Source: Blakeslea trispora | Taxonomy: Eukaryota > Mucoromycota > Mucoromycetes > Mucorales > Choanephoraceae | Direction of reading: 5' to 3' | NCBI GenBank assembly: GCA_025331445.1 | Contig: JAIWNE010000236.1 | Span: forward strand, 1 to 23,525 | Length of the DNA: 23,525 nt | In this document: positions 1 to 8,961 of the stretch, piece by piece | Layout of the letters: every line of letters starts with the position of its first letter | Position numbering within the stretch: the first letter of the stretch is position 1 | Program-made: the position numbers and the translations under genes | The notes under the pieces: model-generated | The model's database searches: none | Told to the model about the DNA's origin: nothing | What the model saw: only the letters and a program-made list of their open reading frames with translations

Positions 1-3000
1 GAGAACTTCAGAGGCGGAGGGAGAGCTACCAAAAACTTGGCGGTAGAATTGCTCATTCTTTCTCAAACACAAGAGCATCTCATGCTTGACCTTGCCAAAA
101 CTGGCTTCATCATCGAAAATGGCATGAGCAATTGCTCTATAACCACAGTTACCATCAGGGGAAGGATTGAAGTGGCCTGTCACTTGCTTGGCACTCAATC
201 CTTTAGGGATTGGGAATGGCTAGGCGGACTACTTCAACCATTTAGTGTCTATGTTAATTTCAGTTTTTGGTATCAATACCTTGGGCAACTTCTTTTTGAC
301 TTGCTTTTTCTTGTTTGGCAAGTTGGGCGATTTTGTCCATCTCTCTCTCCAAAGCAATTTTTTCGCGGGTAGTGTTTTTAGGACGACCTTTGATGTCATA
401 TACTATTGGAGGATGAAGGATGCGCTCAACTTGCTTGTCATCAGAATACTTGCTTATGATTGCTCTAAGCTCATCCTCTAAGCTGATTCTTTCTCCTTGA
501 GTTTTTAAGTCTGCATTGATATATTGCAGCTTCTGCAACTGAACCTCTACAGGCTTTCTGACTTCATGCTCTTCAGTATTATGCTCCTTGCTGGCATTTG
601 TCATTTCAGCAATAGTAGCAACTTTAAAACAAGGATATTAGACATTTGTTTGATACTCTATACTCTAATCTACTAACCTCTGTCATTCTGATACATAATG
701 TGCCATCTTCTGTGGACGGCAGCTAATGGAATAGGACCATTATATCTTGCAATTCGATGTCTGCAAGGAAGACGGTATGCTCTACGCAATTCGCAAAGGC
801 ATTTACCCGTAGTAGGATCCACATGAGAGACATGATCAGGATCAGCTTTGTTGTCCATCAAATTGATGTATTCGAAACGAATACGATCAAAGGCAAAGCT
901 GGTGATCCTGCCTGTCAGTTGGCTCATCTTGTCATCAATTTCATGGCCAGTCTTATCCTTCAAGATCGTTTCAAACAAAGACTCACGTACAGTTTGTCTG
1001 TTTCTGTAGCTTTCCTGTATCCGAAAATAAAGCGAATTAACCAAACTTGATCCAGACACAATTGTAACAATTAACTCACTCTTCCTTCAACCCATTCGCG
1101 AATTTTCTTGGTCACCAAGCCAAGCGAACCAGAAGATGTCTTGTTGTGGCGTTTAATGCCACTGTGAGTACTTTCGACTCTGTTAGACGTGCGATTGCCC
1201 ATGTGCACATAGGTGTTGACATAATAGCCAACCCAATGGCGACGAAAGGCCATCATGCTACACAGGTTTGAATGTTAGAAAAATTCATGCTAAATGCTCT
1301 AAAACTTATTTTCATTCACATTACTTGTCAAGATACGTTTTCATCTCTTTGCCTTTATCAACGCAAAGATTATCTTGAGAGACAAACGCATCGTACTCGT
1401 TCTTGAAGCCTATCAATGCTTCCTTGGTGTTAGATTGAAAAGCTATCTTGTGAACAATAGCTTTGAATCGCTTCTCCAGCAAAGGGCGGCTTTCTTTGTC
1501 TACAAAGAGAGCAATGCAAAAATAAGTTGTCTTTACTCATAAGAAAGTTCAATACTAAATTACCAAGCTGAACTTTCTTGCTCATGCTTTTGATGAGTCT
1601 TTTCATAAAGTTGTGCACAATGTGCACATAACACAAAATGTGTCTTGACTCAGGAAACACAACCTTAATAGCATTCATCAAGGCTTGATCCTTATCAGTG
1701 ACAAAGTTGTCAGGAAGAAGACTGGGATCAGTTCCACTGGGCCAAGCAATGCTTCTCAGTTGCTTCATGGCCCACTCATAAGACTCGGTAGTCTCCTTTC
1801 TCATCCAACATCCAGCAACATGGATGGTTGCAAGTTGGCTTCGGCGATACTCCGAAGCTACTGTGCCTGCAACAACAATGTTGAGCAACACCATGCGGTG
1901 GCTGTTGGTCTTGTATGTTGCATCAATGATGACACTTTCAGGGAGTCGTCTGAGCTCATCCCTTCCATGCTCATGCATGAAGAAGACAGCATTCACCTTA
2001 TCATCACTGTCTACTCTGGTACGTACTTGATGCCCAGTTTGCTCCAAATCTGAGATAAACTCAGGCATACCAGAAAACTGGTCATTGCAGAAGCGTTGCT
2101 GAATGTTATGCAAATCGCTTAATGTGATGCCATTATCAACTTGCTTTTCTACCAACAACTAGTAAGATGTACGTATATTAGTATTGTCAAATGAAAGAAT
2201 AAAATGGAATTCTGTCGAATTTAAAAGTAAAAGGATTTGGTCTAAAGCAGCAAAAATGATACAAGACGAGAAAAGGATATGAAATCAAATCACTCATTCT
2301 TTATTTCCTCTCTTTATTTTGTGTAAAAAGACATTCCATCAACTAAATATTCATCTCTCAAATGCAACACCGTCGAAATGAACATAGCTGTATAAAAAAT
2401 ATATAGCATAAAGAAGCTCATCTTACCTTCAAAACACTTCTAGGAGTTTCTCCCTTCTTCATCATGCTACAAGCCGCTTCAAAATCTTCGGGGAGAAGCT
2501 TCCTGAAGACCGAATAGGTTGACAAGTCACTGCTAAGAGCATGGTTATGCTCAAGAGTGACTTGGCGAACCTTCCAGGGCCTCTCAGTATCGCGTCCTAC
2601 AGAAGCATAGATGCGCAAAGGGCATCGCTTTCTGCCAGATTGATAGCGTCGTCCACTCTTGTTCGCATCTATGAAAAAGGAGTCCAGTCAATCGCTTGAT
2701 TCAGCTAATCCATTTTGTTTATAATTCTCTATGCAGCACATACCCTCGGAGCTTTCTTCTCGCTCAGCGTCGGCTTCAACTTTCTTGGCCTTTCTATAAG
2801 CACCGCCATGTCTACATTGCAAGACAATGTAGCTGTTCTTGCTACTTCTAGCAGTGGTGATTGGGCAATTGAACTCTTTGCCCAAAGCCTGTGCTTTGTC
2901 ACGAAGCTCGTCTAAGCTTCTGAACTTGGCACCTACAAACAAGATTTTTCCAAGTTCTTCCTTCATATCGTTGGAGGATTCGGCAACGACGGTTGGTACA

Positions 3001-3161
3001 ACTTCGTGTTCGCTTTCCTCTCTAGTTTCGTCATGATCAAGCGATTCAGCATCACTGAAATCATTCCAGTCGCAAGTGACAGTGGCACTAGTCGTCATTC
3101 GTCTCATTTGAGAATCGGTAACGGTAAGTTGAGAGTTGTCTAAAGATACTTGAGAGTTCAT
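1..3161 (-). CDS. MULE transposase with FAR1-like, SWIM and OTU domains, C-terminus missing
   Basis: DDE-type Mutator-like transposase that would excise and insert its element in the nucleus. My spliced exons are 3161-2744, 2668-2427, 2158-1564, 1499-1325, 1257-1080, 1014-678, 621-280 and 219-1 (runs off the edge). Introns are 54-75 bp except one of 268 bp with a TACTAAT-like branch site. Domains in order: an acidic N-terminus starting MNSQ; a FAR1/WRKY-like zinc fold (LQCRHGG, KRCPLRIYAS, EHNHAL); a catalytic core with VIIDATYKTN, FVTDKDQAL and CYVH; a SWIM finger (CLC, nine residues, CRH); a basic linker; and an OTU start with the consensus PDGNCGYRA. Every exon is open. The exon 7/8 junction is out of phase as I parse it: the upstream exon ends in phase 1 but the OTU exon is open only in phase 0. 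This suggests a one-base lesion or an unrecognised splice site. The start ATG is chosen because the second copy shares the N-terminus. Confidence 0.82.
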
Positions 3162-3185
3162 AATGGAAAAATAACAGAAAGAAAA

Positions 3186-3317
3186 AAAGGTTTAATTCGA
3201 AAAAGCAAAAAAAAGTCTTCAGGCACCAAACTGCTCGAATATTATTGGCTGTTCAAATGCCTACGTAGGCATTTGACAAAACCTTGTTGCAAAACCTAGG
3301 TGCGCGGAACTTTAATC
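3186..3317 (-). repeat. Diverged terminal inverted repeat of MULE copy 1
   Basis: The stretch upstream of the transposase start shares ordered blocks with the right TIR of copy 2: ATTGGCTG, then CTACGT, then CAAAA, then GCGCGG followed by GAACTTTA and a final TC. The partner TIR lies outside the window, so the outer boundary (3317) rests on alignment to copy 2 only, and the inner boundary is approximate. Confidence 0.55.
3253..3276. repeat. 24-bp perfect palindrome inside MULE copy 1 terminus
   Basis: The 24 bases centred on CCTACGTAGG are their own reverse complement with no spacer. They sit at the position where copy 2 has GTAGCTACGT in its TIR. A dyad here could be a protein-binding or cruciform-forming site. 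That role is inference. Confidence 0.8.
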
Positions 3318-3964
3318 TTTAATTTTTATAAGCTATCTTTTCTTCAAAGGTTTTATCCAAGCATATTTATACTAGTGCATTTATTTCAATGTGTTTGTCT
3401 CGGTGTCTTCTGCTTTAGATGCCTTTATTTCAGTGTCTTTTTTCTCTTTTGATTTTTGAAAGCCTCTTTTTTTCAGTGCTTTGAGATTTTTATTTCCCAT
3501 TTTTTGATAAATTTTCCCAATTATTTTGTAAGCCTCATTCTCAATTTTTAATTCCCTCGTTTCCGAAATTATTTTCCAATTTTTTAAGCAGTGATTTTTC
3601 AGGTCTTTATATTTTTGAAGAAAAAATGACAAGACATTTCAAACTCCTCAGCATTAAGGAAGTCAAGTTGCTGCAAAAACTCAACAAGACAAAAAAACAC
3701 TGCCAAAAAATTCAAAGAGCGAATTTTCTTTAAGCAGGTAAAAATCTAAATGGTTATAACTTTATGAAAACAAACTCGTTTGAATTCTGTAAGAAGTTCT
3801 GAAAGTCCAAACAATATATCTAAATATCTATCAAAAAAAGTGGCAGCTTTTATAACCCAAATCAATACTTGGGTTTGGGGTGCACCTAAGACCATGTTAA
3901 CCGTGGATGACCACCGTACGTTGGTCAAGCATTTGGTGTAGTGACCACTACAGAAAAAATTTTA

Positions 3965-4007
3965 TACATTTCACGGAACTTTCACGGCGAAAGTTCCGTG
4001 AAATGTA
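3965..4007. repeat. Perfect 19-bp inverted repeat (hairpin, 5-nt loop)
   Basis: The left arm 3965-3983 (TACATTTCACGGAACTTTC) is matched exactly as reverse complement by 3989-4007, with ACGGC as loop. The arm motif CGTGAAATGTA recurs downstream near 4072-4082 and 4130-4140. The hairpin therefore belongs to the adjacent repeat array and is not a gene terminator. It may be a fragment of a small non-autonomous element. Confidence 0.85.
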
Positions 4008-4050
4008 CAAACTACATTAATGTGAGAAGGTGTATATTTAAGCGAAATTA

Positions 4051-4185
4051 TACCTTTCAGGCCTCAATGTTGCGTGAAATGTATAATTTTTCAAGCAGAC
4101 AAAATTTATACCTTTCAGGCCTTAATTTCCGTGAAATGTACCTTTCTTTAGGCAGGCAAAAAACATACCTTTCGGCCTGTGATCT
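4051..4185 (+). repeat. Degenerate tandem repeat, about 57-58 bp units
   Basis: Units begin TACCTTTCAGGCC at 4051 and 4109, with a truncated third (TACCTTTCGGCC) at 4166. Each full unit continues with CGTGAAATGTA and ends in an A-rich stretch after AGCAGAC or GGCAGGC. No open frame spans the units convincingly. The array is non-coding and of unknown origin. Confidence 0.7.
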
Positions 4186-4586
4186 TTAACTTTCAACCAA
4201 CATTACAGGCTTATACCTCGATCCTATTTGCTCTTTTGCTTGAAACGTGTAGCATGTTATTGGCTCCAAAAAAAAAGTTCGGCGTTTACACTGCTTCATT
4301 CCCATAGGTTCTTTTATGTTACATTATTACACGAATGCTATTAATACACTTCTTTGCTATTCGACCTTGGTTTAAAAATGTATTCTTTATTTGGTATATT
4401 GCTTTTGTTTATTGACTGCTACGCCTTGTATCATTACTCTTTTGGTATACGGTTAAAATATAATACGGAAAACGTTTTTGTATTCTTTTATATTATTGGT
4501 TTATTTATTAAAATCATTATAATATACTACAAAATGATCAAAAAACTACATGAATTTAATCCCCGACCCAAAATAAAAAACAGATT

Positions 4587-4594
4587 TATTTAAA
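4587..4594. repeat. Target-site duplication, left copy (TATTTAAA)
   Basis: The eight bases TATTTAAA directly abut the outer end of the left TIR and reappear directly after the right TIR at 8526-8533. An 8-9 bp duplication is usual for Mutator-like elements. The sequence is AT-rich, so a chance match is possible, but its exact abutment to both TIR ends argues for a real duplication. Confidence 0.75.
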
Positions 4595-4712
4595 GAATAA
4601 AGTTCCCCGCGCTAACATTCCGCGCTAGCATTTTGGCCCTTCAGTGACGTAGCTACATATCAGCCAATGAAAATAGCGCAAATTCGAAGCCCGAAAAAGA
4701 ATGTTAGCGCGT
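4595..4712 (+). repeat. Left terminal inverted repeat of MULE copy 2 (118 bp)
   Basis: It matches the reverse complement of 8408-8525 over 118 bp with a single mismatch: G at 4628, where the right TIR implies A. Its internal structure is CGCGCTAACATTC at 4608-4620, a second copy at 4621-4633, and the same 13-mer inverted (GAATGTTAGCGCG) at 4699-4711. Such repeated words are candidate transposase-binding sites. Confidence 0.95.
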
Positions 4713-4771
4713 GTTATTAAACTTTTTTTTTCGCTTCAAAAAAAAACTTTTCCTTCTACTTTTTTTATAAA

Positions 4772-7700
4772 ATGAACTCTCAAGCTACCTTTAACAACTC
4801 TCAACTCACCACTGCTAACTCTCAAGTTAGACAAGCTGACGAATCTTTTGATTGGGATAGCTACGATGGCGAAGATTACTTGTCTTCTAGTGAGGAAGTC
4901 ATTGTTGAGCAAAACAAACCCAACTTTGACGATCCTTCTCGCGACATGAATGAGGAATTGCGCAAGGCATTTTTTGTATGTGCCAAGTTTAAGAGCATGG
5001 AGGAGCTCAGGGAAAAAGCTCAGGAGATTGGCAAGCAGTTTAACTGCCCCATCACTACTGGCAAAAGCGCCAAAGATCGCTTCATCACTTTGCAATGTAG
5101 ACATGGTGGCGTTTACAGAAAAGCCATGAAGCCTGAAGTCGAAGAAGAAAAAGACGAGGCTGAAATAGATGCCAACAGTAGGATGTTATCAAAAAAGTAT
5201 AGCAAAATTAGCAGAGGAACTGAAATTTGAACCTGAAACACTCTACTAGCTAAACAAAAGAGCACCAGGATTCACAAGACTGGCAGAAAGAAATGTCCTT
5301 TGCGTATCTACGCCAGTAAGGTACGTGATGTTGAAAATCCTTGGGAGGTTCGACAAGTCACTATCGAGCTTAACCATGCTCTGAGCAATGACTTGTCGAC
5401 CTATGCTGTTTATAGAAAGCTCGCTCCCGAAGACTTTGAGTTTGCCTGCCGCATGATGAGAAAAGGAGAGACACCTAGTGTTGTCTTGAAGGTAAGCCAA
5501 ATACTCATTTATGTCTATCTTTTTAGTGCGATCCGCTATCGTTTCAATGATACCATTTTTGATGATTTGTTTGAGATACGAATAATTGGTTGGTATAATG
5601 TCTAATGCATCCAAAATAAAGAGCAAAGATAAACTATCGTTGTTAAAAGTCAACGACTATAGCATCGTATTTATACATTAATTTGTCTTGTTTGAGTTGT
5701 ATAAGACCAATGCTTTCCTCTAAATTGTAAAGATAAATACACAGTCTAGTTAAATACTAAAATTAATGTATTTGTAACCTTCATAGATGCTAGTTGAGAG
5801 GGACTGTGATAATGGCATTATCATTAGCGACTTGCATAACATTCAGCAACGCTTCTGTCGTGACATGTTCGCTGACATGCCAGAGTTTATCTCCAACTTG
5901 GAGCATACTGGCCACCAAGTCCGTGTCAAGACAGACAGTGAAAACAAAGTAGTCGCAGTCTTCTTCATGCACAGACATGGCAAAGAAGAATTGCGTCGCT
6001 TGTACGAAAGTGTAGTAGTTGATGCTACCTACAAAACCAACAGCCATCGCATGGTATTGTTGAACTTTGTAGTAGCTGGTACAGTTGCTTCTGAGATCAG
6101 AACAAAACAGCTTGCAACCATTCATGTTGCTGGCTGTTGGATGAGAAACGAGACTGCTGAGTCGTATGAGTGGGCAATGCGCCAATTGAGGTCAATCACT
6201 TGGCCTCTTGAAATAAGTTCTCATCACTTGCCAAACAACTTTGTCACTGACAAAGATCAAGCTTTGATGAACGCCATCAAGACTGTGTTTCCTGAGTCGA
6301 GACACATTCTTTGTTATGTACATATTGTACATAATTTTATGAAGAGGTTGATTAAGAACATGAGCAAAGAAGCAAAGCATGGTATGTTGATGTGACGATT
6401 AAACGAAGTCACCACTGTTACTGATAGAGCTTCAAAACTTGATTCACACAGACAATGCAGCTCGCTACCAGTTGGAAAAGCAATTTCGGTGAATTATCCA
6501 AGAAATTGCTTATAAGACCAACAACATGCAAGAGCTGAAAAGCCTGAAGTTGGAGTACGATGCCTTTGTATCTTAAGATGGTCTTTGCAAAGACAAAGGC
6601 AAAGATATGATTGAATATCTGACCAGGTAAAACAAACGCAGAACAGAATATTACCTTGCTATTACAGGTTTGACTTTTTTTGTATTACGAACAGTATGAT
6701 GGCTTTTCGCAAGCATTGGGTCGGTTGTTATGTGAACAATTATGTTCATATGGGCAACCGTACCTCCAACCGTGTCGAAAGCACCCACAGTGGCATAAAA
6801 CGACACAACAAAACGTCGTCCGGATCATTGGATTTTGTCACCAAGAAGATCCGCTATTGGGTTGAAAGTCGTGTAAGTTCTATGTGGCTACCAGTGCTAA
6901 TTGTGAGTGAGCATTAAATCTATGAATGTAGGAAGCGTATCGCAACCGACAAACAATTCGTGAGTCGCTTTTTGAGACTGTGTTGAAAGATAATGTCAAC
7001 CAAGAAGTAAAGGACAAGATGCAGAGCTTGAGAGGACGGATAACCAGCTACGCCTTCGACCGTATCCGCTTTGAAGTAATCGATTCGTTGGCTAGCAAAA
7101 CGGATCCTGATCATGTCTCGCATGTTGATCCTGTGACCGGTAGATGTTTGTGCGTCATGCGTAGGGCTTTTCGTCTGCCATGCAGACATAAATTGGAAGC
7201 ATACGAGGGACCAATTCCTTTGTCAGCAGTCAACCAACGCTGGCATATTATTTATCATAACGGTCGAGGTAAAATTCCATAGAAGTATTAGACAGCATCT
7301 CATTTCTAACATTTCATAGTCGCAACAATTGCTGATCGTGTTGCTGAAAGCGACAGCCAACAACTACCCGAGCAACAGCATCCGGAAGTTAGATATGTTC
7401 AAGCACAACTTCAGTTGCTTGACAATCTAACCAGGGAGTTGCAAACCAAGCAAGAAACGGCCTGTCTTGGAGATAAGTTGAAGGCGCTCGTAGAAGAATT
7501 TGCTGACAATCGTCAGATCGAGAGTATTCTTCCTCCTCCTGTACTCTGTACAACCAAGGGGAGACCAAAAAATACAACAAGAGAAAAAATCGCTCTTGAG
7601 AGAGAATTGGACAAGATTGTCCATGAAAAGAAGGTTGAGGCAAAGGTTAAAGCAGCAGAAAAGACAAAAGAAGTCAAGCCGCCAAAAGGTATCTAACTGC

Positions 7701-8306
7701 GATCTATGAAACAAACTTGGAACTGAATCTTTCATCTTAGCTAAACTTGGTGTTCCTTTGCCCAAGGGGCTCTCAAAGAGCCAGGTAACTGGGTATTTCA
7801 ACCCCAAGCCTGAGGGCAACTGTGGCTACAGAGCTCTCTCTTATGCCATAAACAATGATGAAGACCAGTTTGCGATGATCAAAAGCGAGATGCTTTCATT
7901 CCTAAGACAAAAAGAGTCATTCTACAAGTCTGTGTTTGGAAACTCTCCAGATCCTAGCCATATCCTTTCTGGTACCTTCGAAAGCATTGAAGAAAAATTG
8001 GCGAGTGAAGCTAATTCCATTTTAATGGATTATTGGTTTCAGTTTCCTGAAATGGTTCAGATTGCTGCTGATACATTCAGTAGAGCCATTGCATGTTACA
8101 CGCCGGATAATCAAAGCACTACATTCGTTCCTTACTTCTCCTCTCCTTCAACCACCCTTCCAATCCTTTTACAGCTGCGCAATAGCCATTTTTATATAAT
8201 TGAAATTAAGCCAAAATCAAGACCAAGATGGCCACGTACTTTTGTCGGCCATTCTTTTAACTGTAAAAAATTCTCCTTGATAGACTATACCCTTATGTAT
8301 GAATAA
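4772..8306 (+). pseudogene. MULE transposase-OTU gene, broken by two stops
   Basis: Spliced exons 4772-5177, 5250-5491, 5787-6381, 6428-6626, 6695-6872, 6932-7268, 7320-7688 and 7741-8306 total 2892 nt (963 codons plus stop), and all phases agree. Domains by residue: acidic N-terminus 1-60; FAR1-like zinc fold about 68-185 (C109, C151); MULE core with D295 in VVVDATYKTN, D371/D373 in FVTDKDQAL and CYVH at 392-395; SWIM finger C612, C614, C624, H626; OTU protease 776-963 with EGNCGYRA (Cys803) and SHFY (His925). Damage: TGA at 6490-6492, TAA at 6574-6576 (copy 1 has CAA there), and the first His of the HNH ligand pair changed to Leu (ELNHAL). A product would stop after 435 residues, before SWIM and OTU. 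The OTU motif has Glu where copy 1 has the usual Asp. Confidence 0.88.
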
Positions 8307-8341
8307 AAATTTATGATTTCTATGCCTCAATTTACATATGG

Positions 8342-8399
8342 AGGATTATTTGCATGAACCTTTTTTTTTTTTTTGATTTTCAAGGATTATTTGCATGAA
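8342..8399 (+). repeat. 17-bp direct repeat flanking a T-tract
   Basis: AGGATTATTTGCATGAA occurs at 8342-8358 and 8383-8399, separated by a run of T. It lies between the stop codon of the transposase gene and the right TIR, so it would fall in the 3' untranslated region. A small duplication or a slippage product is the simplest explanation. Confidence 0.85.
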
Positions 8400-8407
8400 T
8401 TTTACTG

Positions 8408-8525
8408 ACGCGCTAACATTCTTTTTCGGGCTTCGAATTTGCGCTATTTTCATTGGCTGATATGTAGCTACGTCACTGAAGGGCCAAAATGTTAGCGCGG
8501 AATGTTAGCGCGGGGAACTTTATTC
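8408..8525 (-). repeat. Right terminal inverted repeat of MULE copy 2 (118 bp)
   Basis: Reverse complement of 4595-4712 with one mismatch and no indel. Here both tandem 13-mers read CGCGCTAACATT on the minus strand, so the left TIR carries the altered one. Confidence 0.95.
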
Positions 8526-8533
8526 TATTTAAA
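8526..8533. repeat. Target-site duplication, right copy (TATTTAAA)
   Basis: Identical to 4587-4594 and directly adjacent to the right TIR end. Confidence 0.75.
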
Positions 8534-8596
8534 ACAGGATAATGAGCTCTGAACAGCAACAAGTTACGAGCGTTAAACCAGCTGGGAGGGAGTTTA

Positions 8597-8620
8597 AGGG
8601 GGAGGGTCGTCCCTCCCCCT
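8597..8620. repeat. GC-rich perfect 10-bp hairpin
   Basis: AGGGGGAGGG at 8597-8606 pairs with CCCTCCCCCT at 8611-8620 around a TCGT loop. It is a very GC-rich structure in AT-rich DNA, 72 bp from the right end of the MULE and upstream of the Crypton gene. Its role is unknown. It could mark the edge of the Crypton unit, which has no inverted repeats of its own. Confidence 0.75.
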
Positions 8621-8663
8621 CACGCGAAGCCAGTATCAGTATCTCAACCTTGAGACTCAACTC

Positions 8664-8961
8664 TGACTCAAAAATTTTCAAGTCGGACTCTCAAATTTGG
8701 CTGGAGAGTTTCCTTTTTAAAAAGTATTTTTTAGTCTCACTGCTTAAAAAATAAAAAATACTTGCAAAATACTTAGGTATTTTCCTCACTCTGACTCATC
8801 TGTGTCTCATAACAATAAAAATTGCTTGATGACCAATCAAAAGGCTAAATTAAGCAACTGAGTTAAAAAATTCCATAAAAGGGTGAAAGTCTGTAGTACC
8901 TGATTCTGTCAAATACACTTGATTGCATTAAATACAACCTTCGAATTTTCACCATGACTCA
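8664..8961. promoter_or_regulatory. Three TGACTCA (bZIP/AP-1/Gcn4-type) motifs upstream of Crypton A
   Basis: Exact TGACTCA words occur at 8664-8670, 8792-8798 and 8955-8961, within 400 bp upstream of the ATG at 9063. A fourth, inverted (TGAGTCA, 11643-11649), lies downstream of the gene. This word is the known binding site of fungal Gcn4-type bZIP factors. Use by this promoter is inference. The rest of 8534-9062 shows no gene. A TATA-like ACATATATA lies near 9004-9012. Confidence 0.35.

Larger units (their letters stand above)
1..3317 (-). mobile_element. MULE DNA transposon copy 1, left part beyond window
   Basis: The element is oriented on the minus strand and truncated by the window edge at position 1. 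It holds a multi-exon Mutator-like transposase gene. Its gene-start-side end is placed at about 3317, because the end there (GCGCGG-GAACTTTA-TC, about 3302-3317) matches the outer end of the TIR of the complete copy at 4595-8525. The blocks ATTGGCTG and CTACGT also occur in both, in the same order. The opposite TIR and the target-site duplication are not in view, so the end is inferred by homology. The TIR has diverged far more than the protein has, so this is a related family member and not a recent duplicate of the neighbour. Confidence 0.75.
3318..4586. other. AT-rich spacer between the two MULE copies
   Basis: I see no convincing gene. Short open frames at 3381-3632 (minus, Lys/Glu-rich) and 4354-4593 (plus, hydrophobic Phe/Ile/Tyr-rich) have the composition expected of AT-rich DNA. 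They carry no motif and have no splice-site support. The stretch 3940-4185 holds a hairpin and degenerate tandem units, listed separately. TGTAGTG-AC-CACTACA near 3937-3952 is a short inverted repeat just before them. Confidence 0.6.
4595..8525 (+). mobile_element. Complete MULE DNA transposon copy 2 (3931 bp)
   Basis: Full-length Mutator-like element bounded by 118-bp TIRs and an 8-bp direct duplication. It contains one eight-exon gene for a transposase-OTU protein that carries two premature stops, so the copy is probably non-autonomous now. The near-identity of the TIRs (one difference) and the exact duplication indicate recent insertion. It lies head-to-head with MULE copy 1 and about 0.5 kb upstream of a Crypton recombinase gene. 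Confidence 0.9.

Noticed and set aside
37..481. Plus-strand frames over the left edge
   Set aside because: They are antisense to the OTU and linker exons of MULE copy 1, whose minus-strand reading gives recognisable domains.
3381..3632. Lys/Glu-rich minus-strand frame, 83 codons
   Set aside because: Low complexity, no splice or domain support, and the AT-rich spacer explains it.
4354..4593. 79-codon hydrophobic plus-strand frame ending at the MULE target site
   Set aside because: Phe/Ile/Tyr/Lys-rich composition is what AT-rich DNA yields. It has no motif, and its end next to the TIR is due to a TAA inside the AT-rich target sequence.
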